Position numbers and translations under genes: made by a program
Shown here: positions 12,465 to 24,300 of the stretch, one piece after another
Position numbering within the stretch: position 1 is the first letter of the stretch
Layout: every line of letters begins with the position of its first letter
The notes under the pieces: generated by a model
Database searches by the model: none
Seen by the model: the letters and a program-made list of their open reading frames with translations, nothing else
What the model was told of the DNA's origin: nothing
Assembly: GCA_035582835.1 (NCBI GenBank)
Contig: JAYKAV010003099.1
Location: 1,512,363-1,576,362, forward strand
Direction of reading: 5' to 3'
Length of the DNA stretch: 64,000 bases
DNA from: Phoebastria nigripes
Lineage: Eukaryota; Chordata; Aves; Procellariiformes; Diomedeidae

Positions 12465-12761
12465 GTAATTGGTTCACGGCATCCAATGGGAAATATTTCC
12501 TAGCTTTAAAAATAATCTGTTTGCAAGTCAGTAAATGTGATATGCTGAAGGTGGGCTTTGGAAGGAGGTGGAGTGTAAAGCTCTCCCTTCTGACTGCATC
12601 ACAGGTCTCATGCTGCTGACAGTAACAGCTGCCATGACAGTGAAGATGGGAAAGGAAAATGTGGGCCTCCTGGCTTTGACCATCTCTGCCCAGCAACGGA
12701 AAGGTCCATATTGGGATGTGAAGTGTAATACCTTGCTGCTCCCTGTTCTTCCTCCCTTTAG
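12465..12761 (+). other. GPSM1: GPSM1 intron 3
   Basis: This is a 297-base intron with donor GTAATT and a strong pyrimidine tract (CCCTGTTCTTCCTCCCTTTAG). Nothing else is recognised. Confidence 0.93.
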
Positions 12762-12904
12762 GTAGGTGAAGCCAGAGCACTCTATAATATAGGAAATGTT
12801 TACCATGCAAAGGGAAAGCACTTATCTTGGAACATGGCCCAAGACCCAGGCTACCTGCCTCAGGAAGTCAAGGAGACGCTACAGAAAGCTTCAGAATATT
12901 ATGA
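12762..12904 (+). CDS. GPSM1: GPSM1 coding exon 4: TPR4 with its inserted loop
   Basis: This exon encodes residues 120-167 and starts VGEARALYNIGNVYHAKGKH. TPR4 begins near residue 124. Its A/B helices are separated by an extended loop (about residues 139-152, LSWNMAQDPGYLPQ), a known irregular feature of the AGS3/LGN TPR array. The end KASEYYE leads into the next helix. The acceptor CTCCCTTTAG is followed directly by GTAGGTGAA, so the exon's first bases also look like a splice donor. The donor is ATGA|GTAAGT. The loop is a few residues shorter than the human one as I recall it. Confidence 0.96.
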
Positions 12905-14459
12905 GTAAGTATTCAAGCTTGGCCAACCCTTCCTCCTGCAGGCAACAGGGCTGGTCAGGCATCAGTGATTGCTAAAATGCATACAGGTACACCTTTGCTG
13001 AGCTCATCCTGCTCAAATCATAATCTGTATTTGTGGTGTTCCTGTTCTGCTGACAGCTTTCAGGGTCTGCAGGTTAGCTGAGCTCTGATAACCGTTAGGC
13101 TAATGATAGCTGTATGGGGTGCAAGATGACAATTTTTACTGACTCCTGTTGGAAGCATTTGTCATAGCGGGGATTTGTTTCCTGGGCCATTGAGGATGTG
13201 GGAGCTCTGGAAGATGTTTGTTGCAAAGAATGAGACTGTGGGATCAGCATTGTTGAAAATCAGGTCACTGAATGAGATTTTGCATATTGTAATGAATTAG
13301 GAATATTCCCCTGAGACGCCAAGTTATGATGGCGAATTAATCTCAAGGAAGGTGAGAGAGGGACTGCAAGCGTTTATAAAATGAGAGCTAAAATTCATCC
13401 TGGTGTTGCCTTGGTAAAACTCAGTGTAGTTTGAAGTATGATCATGCAATTAAGTTCAGTAGTCTAGCTTCCAAATACAGCTCTGAGAGGGAGCAAACTG
13501 TTAGCTCCTGTAGCCCCTGCTGCTCTCTGCTGGCCTTGATGAGAAGGATCCCTGTGTGTCTCCATCGCTGGGGCCATGAACAGAGGCTCTCCTTCACCCG
13601 AGGGAACAGGCTTTCACTTGAATTCCCGGTTGTCCTTCTCATGGATCTGTAGTTTATCTTGCTTGTAACATCCTTCCCTTTCCTAAATAGTTTCAAAGAT
13701 CACTCTGATGTCCCACACAGGAAGGTTGTCACCAGACTTTTGGGCTAATGTTTTTCTCCTTGTACGTCAGGGTTTTGCTTCAATAATGCAGGTTTTTTTT
13801 AAGTAGCCTTTTTAAATGAAGAGAGTGACAAGATCTTANATCTGTCTTCTCATATCTGAGGATGTGATAGTGCCTATATATAACTCACCATCCTTTTTGC
13901 AAAGAATGCCCACTGGCTATGCCACATGCACCAAATTTGTGCCAGCTGGGAGCTCTACGCTTCCCTATGTGTGCTGTATGTGTAAAGGGGGAAAAAGCAA
14001 AGTAAAGAAATGCTGGGAAGCTCCATGAGCAGAGCCCTGGCATGGGACTGTGGATCTTGCCCCTCTCCCCAGGTTTGTCCCTGTCCTGCTGTAGGTAATC
14101 TCCTTTCTCCTGTGCTCCTGGTTCTCCCCTGTACAGTGAGGTGGCCATTTCTTATTTAATGTGGGATCCTATCAGACCATCGGTGTGTGAGCAGTTCCTG
14201 TACGCAGCTGCAGATTGCCTGAGGTCAAGAGAGCAGCAGGGACTTACACCACTGGATCTGCACGAGCTCCCAGAGCTGCAGCTAGCATAGATCACCAGAC
14301 TTTCACCTGCCAAGGGATGCACAGGACAGGCGGGCGGGGAGGTGAAATGCCTTCTCCAGGGTTAGCTCTCCTTTCTTTATGGTGCAAGTCTCTTTGCTGT
14401 GTCTCCTGCAGAGAGTGTTGGCTGTGTCTCACCAGACATACTGCTCTGACTTCTTTCAG
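12905..14459 (+). other. GPSM1: GPSM1 intron 4
   Basis: This is a 1.56 kb intron between TPR4 and TPR5 exons, with donor GTAAGT and acceptor CTTCTTTCAG. No coding potential, mobile element or RNA gene is recognised inside it. There is a single ambiguous base at 13,840. Confidence 0.93.
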
Positions 14460-14583
14460 GAGGAACCTGTCCCTGGTGAAGGAGCTGGGGGACAGAGCTG
14501 CGCAGGGCCGTGCTTATGGCAACCTCGGCAACACCCAGTACTTACTTGGCAACTTCAGTGAAGCTATAGCCTTCCACAAGGAG
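14460..14583 (+). CDS. GPSM1: GPSM1 coding exon 5: TPR5 first part
   Basis: This exon encodes residues 167-208: RNLSLVKELGDRAAQGRAYG, then NLGNTQYLLGNFSEAIAFHKE. TPR5 starts near residue 184 and finishes in exon 6. The acceptor is CTTCTTTCAG|GAGG and the donor is GAG|GTAGGA. The exon starts in phase 2 and ends in phase 0. The RNLSLVKELGDRAAQGRAYG block is nearly the same as in mammalian GPSM1. Open sequence continues past the donor to about 14,745, but that stretch is intronic and has no family similarity. Confidence 0.96.
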
Positions 14584-15800
14584 GTAGGAAACTGCTGTGT
14601 CGTCTTCCTGGGGTCAGGGGCTGAGACTGGCTCTTGGGGAGCTGCCTTTCTTCTCACCACAGCCCAGGAAGTACAGAGAGACATTTGCCCTCAGCTGTTT
14701 TTCTCCCTCCTGTGTGTACCTCAGGGTCTGGCCCTGTTGTACTAACTCATGCTGAGCAACATTGTACTCCAGTCCCCATCAGCACCTAACAAGCGGTTTG
14801 AGGGAAGGGTGCTGTTGGCTTGGAAACTAAAGGAGATATCTAAGGGCAAATTGCAGCTGGGCCTAGCAAGGCTTTTATGCTCTTAATTTGTATGGGTCTA
14901 GATTTTAATAAATGCAAGCCATGAATTTAATTAAGCTTCTGAAAGAGCTGTTGATCAGGAATAAATGTTGCTTGTAGAACATAATAACTTTCTGTAAAGC
15001 TTTACAGAGGGGTGAGGTGACACAGTCCCTGCCCCAATTCAAATGCAATTCAGCCTCTAGTTCAGAGTATAATCAGTTTCCTTGCAGTGGAAGGTGCTCA
15101 GCACCTTCGAAAGTCAGCCCTGTTGCAGCTCTTCTGACTTTTAAATGCGGAGGACAGCAGCCAGCAGTGCTTTGGGAGAAGGGGCTTGAAAAGGGGCAGG
15201 AAAACTCTGTGCAGTATTTGGGACCAGGAGCAGGTGCTGCAAAGTGGAGGGTGAGAGGTGGGGAAGCGTGGGGAGCAGGGGGATGTGAGAGGAGAGGCAG
15301 GACTGAGGTGCAGGTAAGGGCAGAGGTCTGGAGAGCAGCTGCTGTGCAGACGGTGAGATGGAGTGCACACACGTGCACGTTCATTCTGTGCCACAGCACC
15401 GCGCAAAGTGACAGCCTTGTTCCTGCACGTTAGTCTGCTGAATCAACCACATCCCTTCACAGCCTGACCTACAGCTCTCCGTTTGCCTCTTTGTTCAGCT
15501 GTTGAAGTATGTGCATAACTCCTTTTGCACTTTTTAGCTAGAGAGGTGTGTACTGACCAGGCTGGAGTAGGAGTTAGAGGAGGATGCGACATTACTCCCA
15601 CTTTTCCAAAGGCACTTCCTGATCCTGAATTGTAAAACAGGGAGAGATTTCCTGCTTCGTCCAGCCCTGATAGGCATGTGCACCACTACCTTGCTGGGTG
15701 GGAGCTTTGCAAACCAAGAAGTTAATCTCCCAGAAAAGTTGCTGTGTAACAGAAACCTGGCAATGGCCAGCCTGTACTCACTAATCTGTGTCTGCTGCAG
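14584..15800 (+). other. GPSM1: GPSM1 intron 5
   Basis: This is a 1.22 kb intron. The part at about 15,160-15,360 is purine-rich (GAG/GGA runs), which opens long but meaningless frames on the other strand. No gene or repeat family is recognised. Confidence 0.93.
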
Positions 15801-15916
15801 CGCCTTGCTATTGCTAAGGAGTTTGGGGACAAGGCAGCCGAACGGAGAGCATACAGCAACCTGGGCAATGCACACATCTTCCTTGGGAGGTTTGACATCT
15901 CTGCTGAGTACTACAA
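15801..15916 (+). CDS. GPSM1: GPSM1 coding exon 6: end of TPR5 and TPR6
   Basis: This exon encodes residues 209-247, starting RLAIAKEFGDKAAERRAYSN. TPR6 starts near residue 224 with the motif SNLGNAHIFLGRFDISAEYY. The acceptor is TGTCTGCTGCAG|CGCC and the donor is ACAA|GTAAGT, leaving a split Lys codon. The residues AKEFGDKAAERRAYSNLGNA are almost invariant in GPSM1/GPSM2, as expected for part of the TPR binding groove. Confidence 0.96.
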
Positions 15917-16195
15917 GTAAGTGCCAGGGGCTAAGGCAGACTCAGAGCACATGTTCCCTGGAAATTTTGACCTATTGCAGTGAATTCATAGGCTCAGGGG
16001 GATGTGACAAGGGACCTGGAGGCCAATTGCATGTGTGGTGCTCAGCAGTGGCGAGTAATACAGCCACCTGATAGCCTGCAGTGTGTTATAGGCATCAACT
16101 TCAACGCAGCGCATGCCGAAGTGGTGACTTTCCTGTCGCCTTGCAGAGGTGCCCTGCAGTGACCAGGTCTCTTCATTTCCACCTGTTCCATGCAG

Positions 16196-16351
16196 GAAAA
16201 CACTCCAGCTCTCCAGACAACTCAAAGACCAAGCAGTAGAAGCCCAGGCTTGCTACAGTCTTGGAAACACATACACACTGCTTCAAGACTATGAAAGAGC
16301 AATTGAGTACCATCTGAAACATCTGGTGATAGCACAGGAGCTGGGAGACAG
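16196..16351 (+). CDS. GPSM1: GPSM1 coding exon 7: end of TPR6 and TPR7
   Basis: This exon encodes residues 247-299: KKTLQLSRQLKDQAVEAQAC, then YSLGNTYTLLQDYERAIEYHLKH and VIAQELGDR. TPR7 is about residues 264-297. The acceptor is CCATGCAG|GAAA and the donor is GACAG|GTAAGG, with the split Arg codon completed by exon 8. QLKDQAVEAQACYSLGNTYT matches GPSM1 (RQLRDQAVEAQ in human) slightly better than GPSM2 (RQLKDRAVEAQ). The preceding intron is only 279 bases. Confidence 0.96.
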
Positions 16352-18089
16352 GTAAGGGACTGCCTCAGGACATGGCGTTTGTGCTCCGATGCGCTCAGAG
16401 CACCGACTCTTCCGTATTTACTTACTGTTCTCTACTGCTGGGGCTAAAGAGCAGTGACATGTATTCTTGAAAGTCTTTAGAAATCTCTCAGAATCCAGGC
16501 TTTAGTCCAGTCATCTGTCAAAAATTGTAACATGACTGACACCTTTATCATGTCATTCAAACCCGGAGGTTGTGCCCTTAAAGCTATGTCTGTGTGGGCT
16601 GAGTGAGATTTCTAATAAGAGGTACTTCAAGAAAATGCATTGTATTCAGTGCTTTGCCATGCGGCTACTGCTGTTTTATCCCAGAATGGCCCCTCTAAAA
16701 CTCCTTCAAGTTCACAAAAATTGTATCTTCCTTAGAAACTGTGTGGTTAGGGCGTACATACGTACACACCGCTTCGTCCTGTTGCTCTGAGGTGATGCTG
16801 GAAACTTCCATGTAGAAACAAATGATGTTACACAGAGCATGTAGAGATGATGTATTTTGCCTCTTGGCCTCATTCCTTCTTCTTTGGGAGGCTTGGCCTT
16901 TTTAATTTTTTTTTTTTTTTTAAGGAGAGGTTGGTTCCTTTCTCCTGGATACTCTCTCTGTGATCCTGGAGCCTTCTTGCAGCCACCTTGTTCAGTGTTA
17001 CTGCTGATGGCTCTTGGGAAGCTGGGTGTCCTCCACTAGATGGAGCAGAGACATTAAGATGGGAGATCTGTGGCACTATCCGGGCAGCATCTGCTCAGAG
17101 AAGGTATAATCCCACCCAAGGGTGAATCATGCTGTGGGGGTGCAGGCCTGTGGGCTCCTGCATTTCTGGGAACACACCCTATGAGCAGAAGGTATTGAAC
17201 AGGGTGACAAGAAAAATGTTTAAATGCTGATCAACCCGCCCAAACCTCTGAAAAGGGAGTTGCAGTCACGCTGAACCTCCCCCTGCGCCCCCATGTGCTT
17301 TTTTTATCCCATCACCCCCCACATCTGCTCGTTTGCAGAGCTGAGCGGGCTCTGCTGAGCAGTATGTCTCTGCCTGCTTGTGCAAACAGGTGCTGAAACC
17401 TGCTCCAGAGACACCTGGGTGTCTGCCTCGGGCTGGCTGCACTCAGGGACTGGGGGGTGAGGGCTGCCTGGGGCAGGTTTCACATTCACCTGCTTTCTCT
17501 GCCTTCTGAAAACAAGAAGCAGTGCCCTGGAGGCTTTGTAGAAACAGGTCAATATTTGCTCGGCTGTTGCATGCAGTTGCAGTTTGTGCATGCATCCCGG
17601 GCGACACGGTGCTGGTGTTTAGCAGGAGAATGTTGCATGCCCGCCATATTTCCTCCTTGCCATGTTCTTGTTAATCCAGCTTTGGGCTGTTGTTGAACAA
17701 AAGGGCTGGATGTTACGCGCCCTCTTGATGCATTGTGCATCTCTGGAGAGGAAGCCTTGCTGTGCGAGGTGGAAGCTGGATGGGAGCTCTGGCTTCTGCT
17801 CTCAGGCTGGTGCTCACAAATGAAGCCACGCCATTCTGGGCCCTTGTTACACTGTGGGTGCAGGCCCATTTCTGAGGCTATTGCTCATCCTCTGACCTTA
17901 CTGACCTCAGCATAAGAAGGGTTTAAGATGTACAGTGCATTTCATTTTCCTTTGCAGAACCTTTCTGTAGGTGAAAGCATAGCTAGGAGGCCTGGCTGTC
18001 GGTGCTCTTGAGAAGGAGGCCCTGAAAGGACTGCTGTGCTGCTGGGTTTTGCCCAGCATTTCTGTGGTTGACAGTTTCCTGTTTTGCAG
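16352..18089 (+). other. GPSM1: GPSM1 intron 7
   Basis: This is a 1.74 kb intron with donor GTAAGG and acceptor GTTTTGCAG. It contains a 16-base poly(T) at 16906-16921 and otherwise only unique sequence. (Intron 6, 15917-16195, is 279 bases and featureless.). Confidence 0.93.
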
Positions 18090-18198
18090 GGTGGGAGAAG
18101 GAAGAGCCTGCTGGAGTCTCGGAAATGCCTATGTCTCCCTGGGGAGCCACGAACAAGCTTTGCACTTCGCAAGGAAACATCTTGAAATCTCCCAAGAG
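18090..18198 (+). CDS. GPSM1: GPSM1 coding exon 8: TPR8
   Basis: This exon encodes residues 299-335: VGEGRACWSLGNAYVSLGSH, then EQALHFARKHLEISQE. It is the last TPR-like repeat, about residues 304-337. The acceptor is CTGTTTTGCAG|GGTG and the donor is CAAGAG|GTAAGA, ending in phase 0. The tryptophan-containing GRACWSLGNAY is a family hallmark. The helix B sequence here (SHEQALHFARKHLEIS) is closer to GPSM2 (NHDQAMHFAEKHLEIS) than to human GPSM1, suggesting the mammalian GPSM1 sequence drifted at this point. Confidence 0.96.
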
Positions 18199-21100
18199 GT
18201 AAGAGAAGCTGGTTCAGATCAGAGGGAATCAGTCCTCCCTGTTGAGAGACTTTATTTTATGCCAATAAGTTACATTAATGTAGTTGTTCTCTTGCTACGA
18301 CTGCTTTGGAAAGCCCTTGTCTATGTGCTGTTTCAATGGTGTCTTTAGGAACTGCAGAGCTTGGCTGGAAAATATTCTTTTTACGGGAGGCTCCCACCTT
18401 CCCCTTAATTACAGCTAGTACATTTGCTGTACATTGCTCTTAACTGATATTCCTGGGTGAGAAGGGACCTGGGGACTAGTTGTCTGGTCTGCTGGCCAAG
18501 GTGTTGTGCACCCAGCTGGCGTGAAGCAACTCAGATACCTCTTGGTGTCCAGTCTGTTAGTAAGACCCCCCTTTCCTGAGCACAAGGCTGTGAGATCCTG
18601 ACTGAGATGGACCTTGTGATTCTAGCTGTGGTCTGACCCAATTTGCTGGCAAGTTAAGTACCTGGAGAAAAACAAGGCCAGCTTCTACCTGGTGGCTGTG
18701 TGCTCTAAACCTGCGATATTTTGCACTGCAACAGAGTGTACGTGTGACAAGTTATTTCCTCTCAGTGAAGCTGGCGGGGGGTCTCAGCTGTGAGGTGGTA
18801 AACTCTAGCATTGTCCTAATACAATCGATTGCTGACACTCGTCGAGCACAGCCTAAAGCTAGCCCGGTACTGCTGCCGCACCATTTGGAGTTTCATGCGT
18901 GCAGCTACTCTGGTTTTCGCAGATGTGCTTGCCCAGCTAGCTGCAGCTTTCCTGGTGCAAAAACATATGGCATTTTTAGGTGGCTCAGAAGTACAGAAAG
19001 CAAGAATGCCATTGTCTGCTCTTTCCAGTGTGTTATGAGGAAATCGGCCGTGGCCTCTTTAGTCTTCCCCAGATGAAGAAATTGCCCTGTTGAAGCACTA
19101 ATTGAAATCACCATATGTAAGTGCTTTGTGTGTTCTCCTGCCTGTCTATTAGGTTGGCTAAATCTTGGGGTAGGGCTGACATACCAGCCTCATTATGTAT
19201 TTAATTATACTTATCAGACATGCAGAAGAAATACTGTTCTTTGGCCCTGTACGTTTTAGGACAAATTAACTTTTCCAGCTTTAGTCTGCTAGGACTGTTG
19301 CAGTGCGGGGATGATTACTCAGAAGCAGATGGCAGCTCGGCAATGTGCAGTGCAGATGAGGGGTGATGGGAGGACAGGAGCAGTAGTGGTCCTGGTGACT
19401 TCTGGGGGTGGAGGGGAAACCTGACAGGGTGGGGGTTCACAATGGTGTTGTCATTCTGGGGTGATGGCTGTGATTACAGGGCATGTCAGGAGTAGGTTAC
19501 TCATGGCAGGTGGCTAATAAACTCCCCCACATCATTAATTATGGAGCAGTGCAGAGACTGTCCGCTTGTGAGGAGAGCCTGCATTAGCTGCTAGCAGCTA
19601 GTCATTCTGTTCTGAAGCTGATGTTTTATTTTAGCCTTGGGAACCAAGTGAGCTGCTTGTGCTGTTGTGGCAAGCACCAGTGTTTTGCCCAGGAAAAACC
19701 TAGTGAAGTTAAACCTTTGCACGCTAATGTGTTTAGCTCAATTCCCACCACCCTTTCCCCCTTCTACCCCGACATAAATCTGATGGTGACATTTGAATCC
19801 AAATGAAATCTGCTCAGGGTAAGCACATTGGAAGCTGCTGCAGGGTGATCAGAGGTTACTGAAAAATTTCTCCTGAAACAGCTGGAGTGAAGGATGTGTA
19901 CCTAAAAACCTTGGAAGCTGTCCCAGCTCTCAGACACTGCGCCGGAGTACCTTTCCCATCTCTGCGTGTGGCAGGGGGCTCCTGGGAAATTGAGACATTC
20001 AAGCTGAGGGCAGAAAACAGGGCTCTGCTATGGTGTGTGTGGTAGGTCCTGCCTAGGATCGTTGTCCTGCCAATGTGTTCCTGATGTTAATAGGGCCTTG
20101 GAGAGGATCTGGAATGAGTGGAAGTCAGGGAAGCATTGAACAGAGCATCAAGGACTGTGAGACCTAACCAGGACATAGTAATTTCTCTGGAGATGATGTC
20201 AACCACAAATCTCTTGTAATTGGCAGGGGATTTATGCCTGATGATAAGCTGTTTGATCTGCCTCCTTTTGCTAGCGCTTGGGGCTTTGTCATAAATAATG
20301 TGGGGATTTATGATTTTGTTCTAGGATGGCTCACACTGCAGTCTATCTCGAAGGACCACAAAAGAGCTGTTGCAGGGCATTTAATAGGGAGTCAGGCCTC
20401 TCCAAGGGAACAGCCAAGGTCCTCCTCTGTAACAGAGGCTGCTGTTCCTCTAAAGATTAGAGGCTGTTTCTGAGTGACCTCTCTGTGTTCGCTGGTGATA
20501 TGCAGCACAGTAATTTTCTTGTTTGGTTAAACTTTGAGGAGGGCCCAGCAGCATGTCTTATAACTCCCCGTTTTAAGTAGCAGGAGCCACTGGAAAGATC
20601 TCTTCCTGAACATGTAACATCATCTTCCTTGACCTCAGGCTAGTGAGAGATGGGAATTTGGAAAAATTTGGACTCCAAAAGATTTTGGAGTCTTGTGTGG
20701 GTAGATCACTAAGAGCAACTCAAAGCTGCTTGGACCTGAGCCAGGAGAGAAGGTCTTTCAGAGCATCTAAGCCCTAAGTGTGACACTGCCCACGTGGCTG
20801 ATAGTAGTGTGGCTGTCTGGTGCTCAGTAACTATGGAAATACTTGAGGAAGGGGGTTGAGAGTTTCAGGGCTCTCTGCCAAGCTATACGCGCCTACAGGA
20901 CGGACCAGATGTGCACGCTTACCTCTGCCTCAGTTCTGCAGCAGTGGGCGAGCTGTGCCCCCTCAGTTCCTTGTACCAAACTCTGCAGAAATGCATTTTG
21001 AGGTGCAGCCAGTACACAGCACAGCATACATGGGCCCTCTCCCAAATTACCACTGAGGAATAGTTTTGGAGAGTTGCTTTGGTGTTGAAAGCTGAGCTGT

Positions 21101-21244
21101 ATGGTCTCTCGGGGTGTCTCCAAGCTCTCTTCTGGCTGGCTGTGTGTTTGCTTTGATATGGGACAGACAAACCCTTTGCTAGGGGCTGTTTGCTTAGAGC
21201 ATGTTGCCTTTTAACCAGCTGTCCTGTTGGTTTTCACCCTGTAG
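18199..21244 (+). other. GPSM1: GPSM1 intron 8
   Basis: This is a 3.05 kb intron between the TPR8 exon and the array-capping exon. No coding exon, RNA gene or clear transposon is recognised. The stretch is mixed unique sequence without microsatellites. Confidence 0.92.
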
Positions 21245-21371
21245 ATTGGGGACCGGAATGGTGAGCTGACAGCACAGGTGAACATGGCCCAGCTCAAGTC
21301 AGCCCTTGGCTTGGGCCCTGGGGATGAGGACATGGGTACAGCTCATCACTATTCTGGCTATGAAGCACAAG
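21245..21371 (+). CDS. GPSM1: GPSM1 coding exon 9: end of TPR array and start of linker
   Basis: This exon encodes residues 336-378: IGDRNGELTAQVNMAQLKSA, then a Gly/Asp-rich stretch ending HHYSGYEAQ. The first half is the capping helix of the TPR array (GELTA-xxN-xxxL, shared with GPSM2). The second half begins the flexible linker and diverges from human, apart from the GYEAQ end. The acceptor is ACCCTGTAG|ATTG and the donor is CACAAG|GTGAGT, leaving phase 1. The exon is followed by a 14.7 kb intron. Confidence 0.95.
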
Positions 21372-24300
21372 GTGAGTTTCTGGGCTTTTGCTGGCGTTGA
21401 AAGGTCTCATGAAAGATGTGGTATTGGTGTGTGGGGAGGGGAAGTGTTTGCAAGTGGGCAACATGGGAGGAAATATGAATGCAAAGCAAGATGAGGCTAT
21501 CAAGTGCCTTTACCAGAAAGGAGACTGCAGTATGTTTGCTCTGTGTTTTCCATAAGCTGCAAGGGCAGGGAAGGATCCGCCCAAAAAGGGCCAGAATGAG
21601 TTAATGGAATTAATCTGCATCGCGAATGAAATTCCATGTGCCAAGCAGCAAATCAGCTTTTGTCTCTTTTAAAGCTCTGCAGGGCCCTTTTAACTGATTT
21701 AACTGATAAAGCAAGCTTTCAAAAGGTGACTGGCAGGGATTTTTGGCTGCTCTCATTCTGATTAGCACCCAAAGAACAACCCTACAGCACAGGCTGAAGG
21801 CAGGTTGTGAGCATCAGCATGCTGGGTGCTGTCTCACCCTGGAACAACTGCAGTGATGCCCAACTTGGAAACAAAGATGTGGCAAGACTTGGTCACAGCA
21901 GACAAAATGGCTTTACTCACTGCACTGGGCCCTGGGTCATTCTGCCTCTGCTCCCCAGGGAGCAGGAGAGCACAGCTGAGTCCTCGCCACGGCGTGCTGT
22001 CAGCCTGCCAGCCTGACGTGTCCCCAGCTCGGGGACCGTCTGCCTGTCCTGGAACTGCCCACTGCAGACATTTGTGGGTGCCTGGCATGGGGCATTTCCA
22101 GCTGGTTGCTCTGTTGCTGTGGACAGACTTATTAATTCACACAGACAAAACTGTATCTCGGGAGGTGCCGGCTGATTAAATATGACCTTGTTAGTGCAAA
22201 CATGTTTTCTTAGGCGGTGTGTTCTCTTTCCTGTTGGTAGAACTGGCGTAGAGAAGATGATGCTCGGGTTGAGGCAGTGTTCTGGGAGGGAGAAAGGCTG
22301 GCTGCACATGTTTGCTCTCTGTATTGATCTTGAAGGTGTAGCCTGCTATGTCAGTGCTAAATCTTTTCCCGAGAAGTCAAACTGTGGGCGAGGGAGCCAG
22401 CGTGCCCTGCCGTGCCCCATCAGGAGCTGCAATGGAGCTGAGCTGTTTCCTCAAAGGCTGCGTGAGCCACAACAGCTGCCCCAGTCTCCTTTTGCACGTC
22501 AGGTCCATCTTTATAACTGCTGGGAAACTTGTTAGCTAGGGCCTTCTGTTCTTTCCTGGCACCTCGTTAGGGGCTTCCTTTTGGCAAATTATTTTGCTCT
22601 GAAAGGGGAACAGGAAATTAACCCTGATGTTGATGCTGCTTCTGGGACAGAGTGAAGTGTGGAGGAAACGTGCTGATGGGGTGCCAGGTCCCTCGGGCTG
22701 GGGAATGGAGGGCTGCAGGAGGACAGAGCCAAGGACCGCATGGCACGAGAGCACTGCATCCTGAGACACGTTTGACTGGATGTGTGAGCATATTGTGTGG
22801 AAGAGCTGCAGTGGGAAGGAGTCAGGCCAGATTTATCTGGGAGAGGGGCTCTGCAGCTCTGACCATATTGCATAACCAGGAGTGCACANCCTTTTCTTAG
22901 CTGGAAATAATTAAAAACAAATAAAGCAAGAGGGTTTCTGCTCTCATAACACACTCCCCATTGAATCTGAGCTTGAATGCAACCTGCTATGGACTGGTCT
23001 GGTGTCCCACTGCAGGCAGGACAGCGTGCCTTGGGGGTCAGGGAGGGTCTCGGTCTGAGCAGAGCCCCCCCCGCCAGGGAGAGCTGAGCCTGGTGTGTGG
23101 CAGTGTCCCCCCCACGGGCGGTGATGCAGCCCCACCGTCTCCCTGGCACAGCCCCACCGACCGCATTTCGCAGCACGAGACTCGGAGAGTGCACAGCACT
23201 GAAGGGTTGGAATTTTTGCTTAAGGCACGTGGCAAGCCTGGTCAGTCACTGGGCTTGACTCTGAAGGTGAGGCAGGGCAAGGCAGAGCCAGCGTGTGGCC
23301 TGCGGGCTGCTCACTGCCCTCCAGGGATCCAGATGTGCCTGTGCTGTGTTAACATCTGAAGCCAGTAGTGATTTTTCTCTCATCTGACAGAGCCAGAGCC
23401 ATGCCGGTCTGTGTGTGTGATCGCTGGAAGGTGGGAAGAGGGGCTGAGCAGCTGTAGTCAGGAGCAGTGTTCGCTGGAGGTTGCAGTGACCTCGTTAATC
23501 TGTGGTGTCATTGCTCACATTCCCAAGGCTGGGGCTGTTGTCAACAGAAGGACAAAGTGTTCTCTGGAGGAAAAACAGCAAATGACTGAGGCTTGCAGTG
23601 CAGGGAGGGAGGGATGGCAGGGCCTGGGACAGGTTCCCTTGCAGAGTAGGGCTTCCCCAGTCGGCGGGATGTGGGGGATGCTGCCCCTCGCTGGGTCCTG
23701 GGAAACCTGCTGGGGAGGTAAAAATCAGCTGGGGCCACAGAGCAGTATCTTGCGCGAGGAAGGGAGCGTGAGCGTTGCAGTGCTTAGCCACGTGCAGGCT
23801 CTGACGCATGCCTCTCAAATGGGAAAGGTGCTATCCCTGTCGCGTAGAGATTTGGAGAGAGGAGGGGTCTGCAGGGCAGCCTGTGGAGAGGAGCCTGGCT
23901 CCCTTGATTTCTCCTTAGCTTTTATTCTGGCTTCAGCTCTCTTATTCTGAACTTCAGTGGAGGATAAGAGAGGCCACCAACATGTCTCTGAGCCCTTGAG
24001 AAAAAGGGAGGTGTATTTAATGGCTGCCAGGAACTTTGGTACCCTCCTGTGCACCTATTAAATGATTAGAAAAGCATAATTATTTATATTATTAGTAGCA
24101 GCAATTTACAGCAAGAGGAACATCTGTTTCTGTAATAGGAAGCAGGTGAGAGAGTTGAGATTCAAGTTGACTTCTGAACCAGCCGTGCCTTTTGATGTCA
24201 ACAAATCTTGTGGTGAAGAGAGCTTTCAAATCTTTTTCCCTTCAGATTACTTTCCCTGCTTAAGGTTATAAAATGTTTGCATATTCATAAGGATGCTAAA

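Noticed and set aside
12238..12810. 190-codon minus-strand open frame over exons 3 and 4
   Set aside because: It is the antisense shadow of the real GPSM1 exons.
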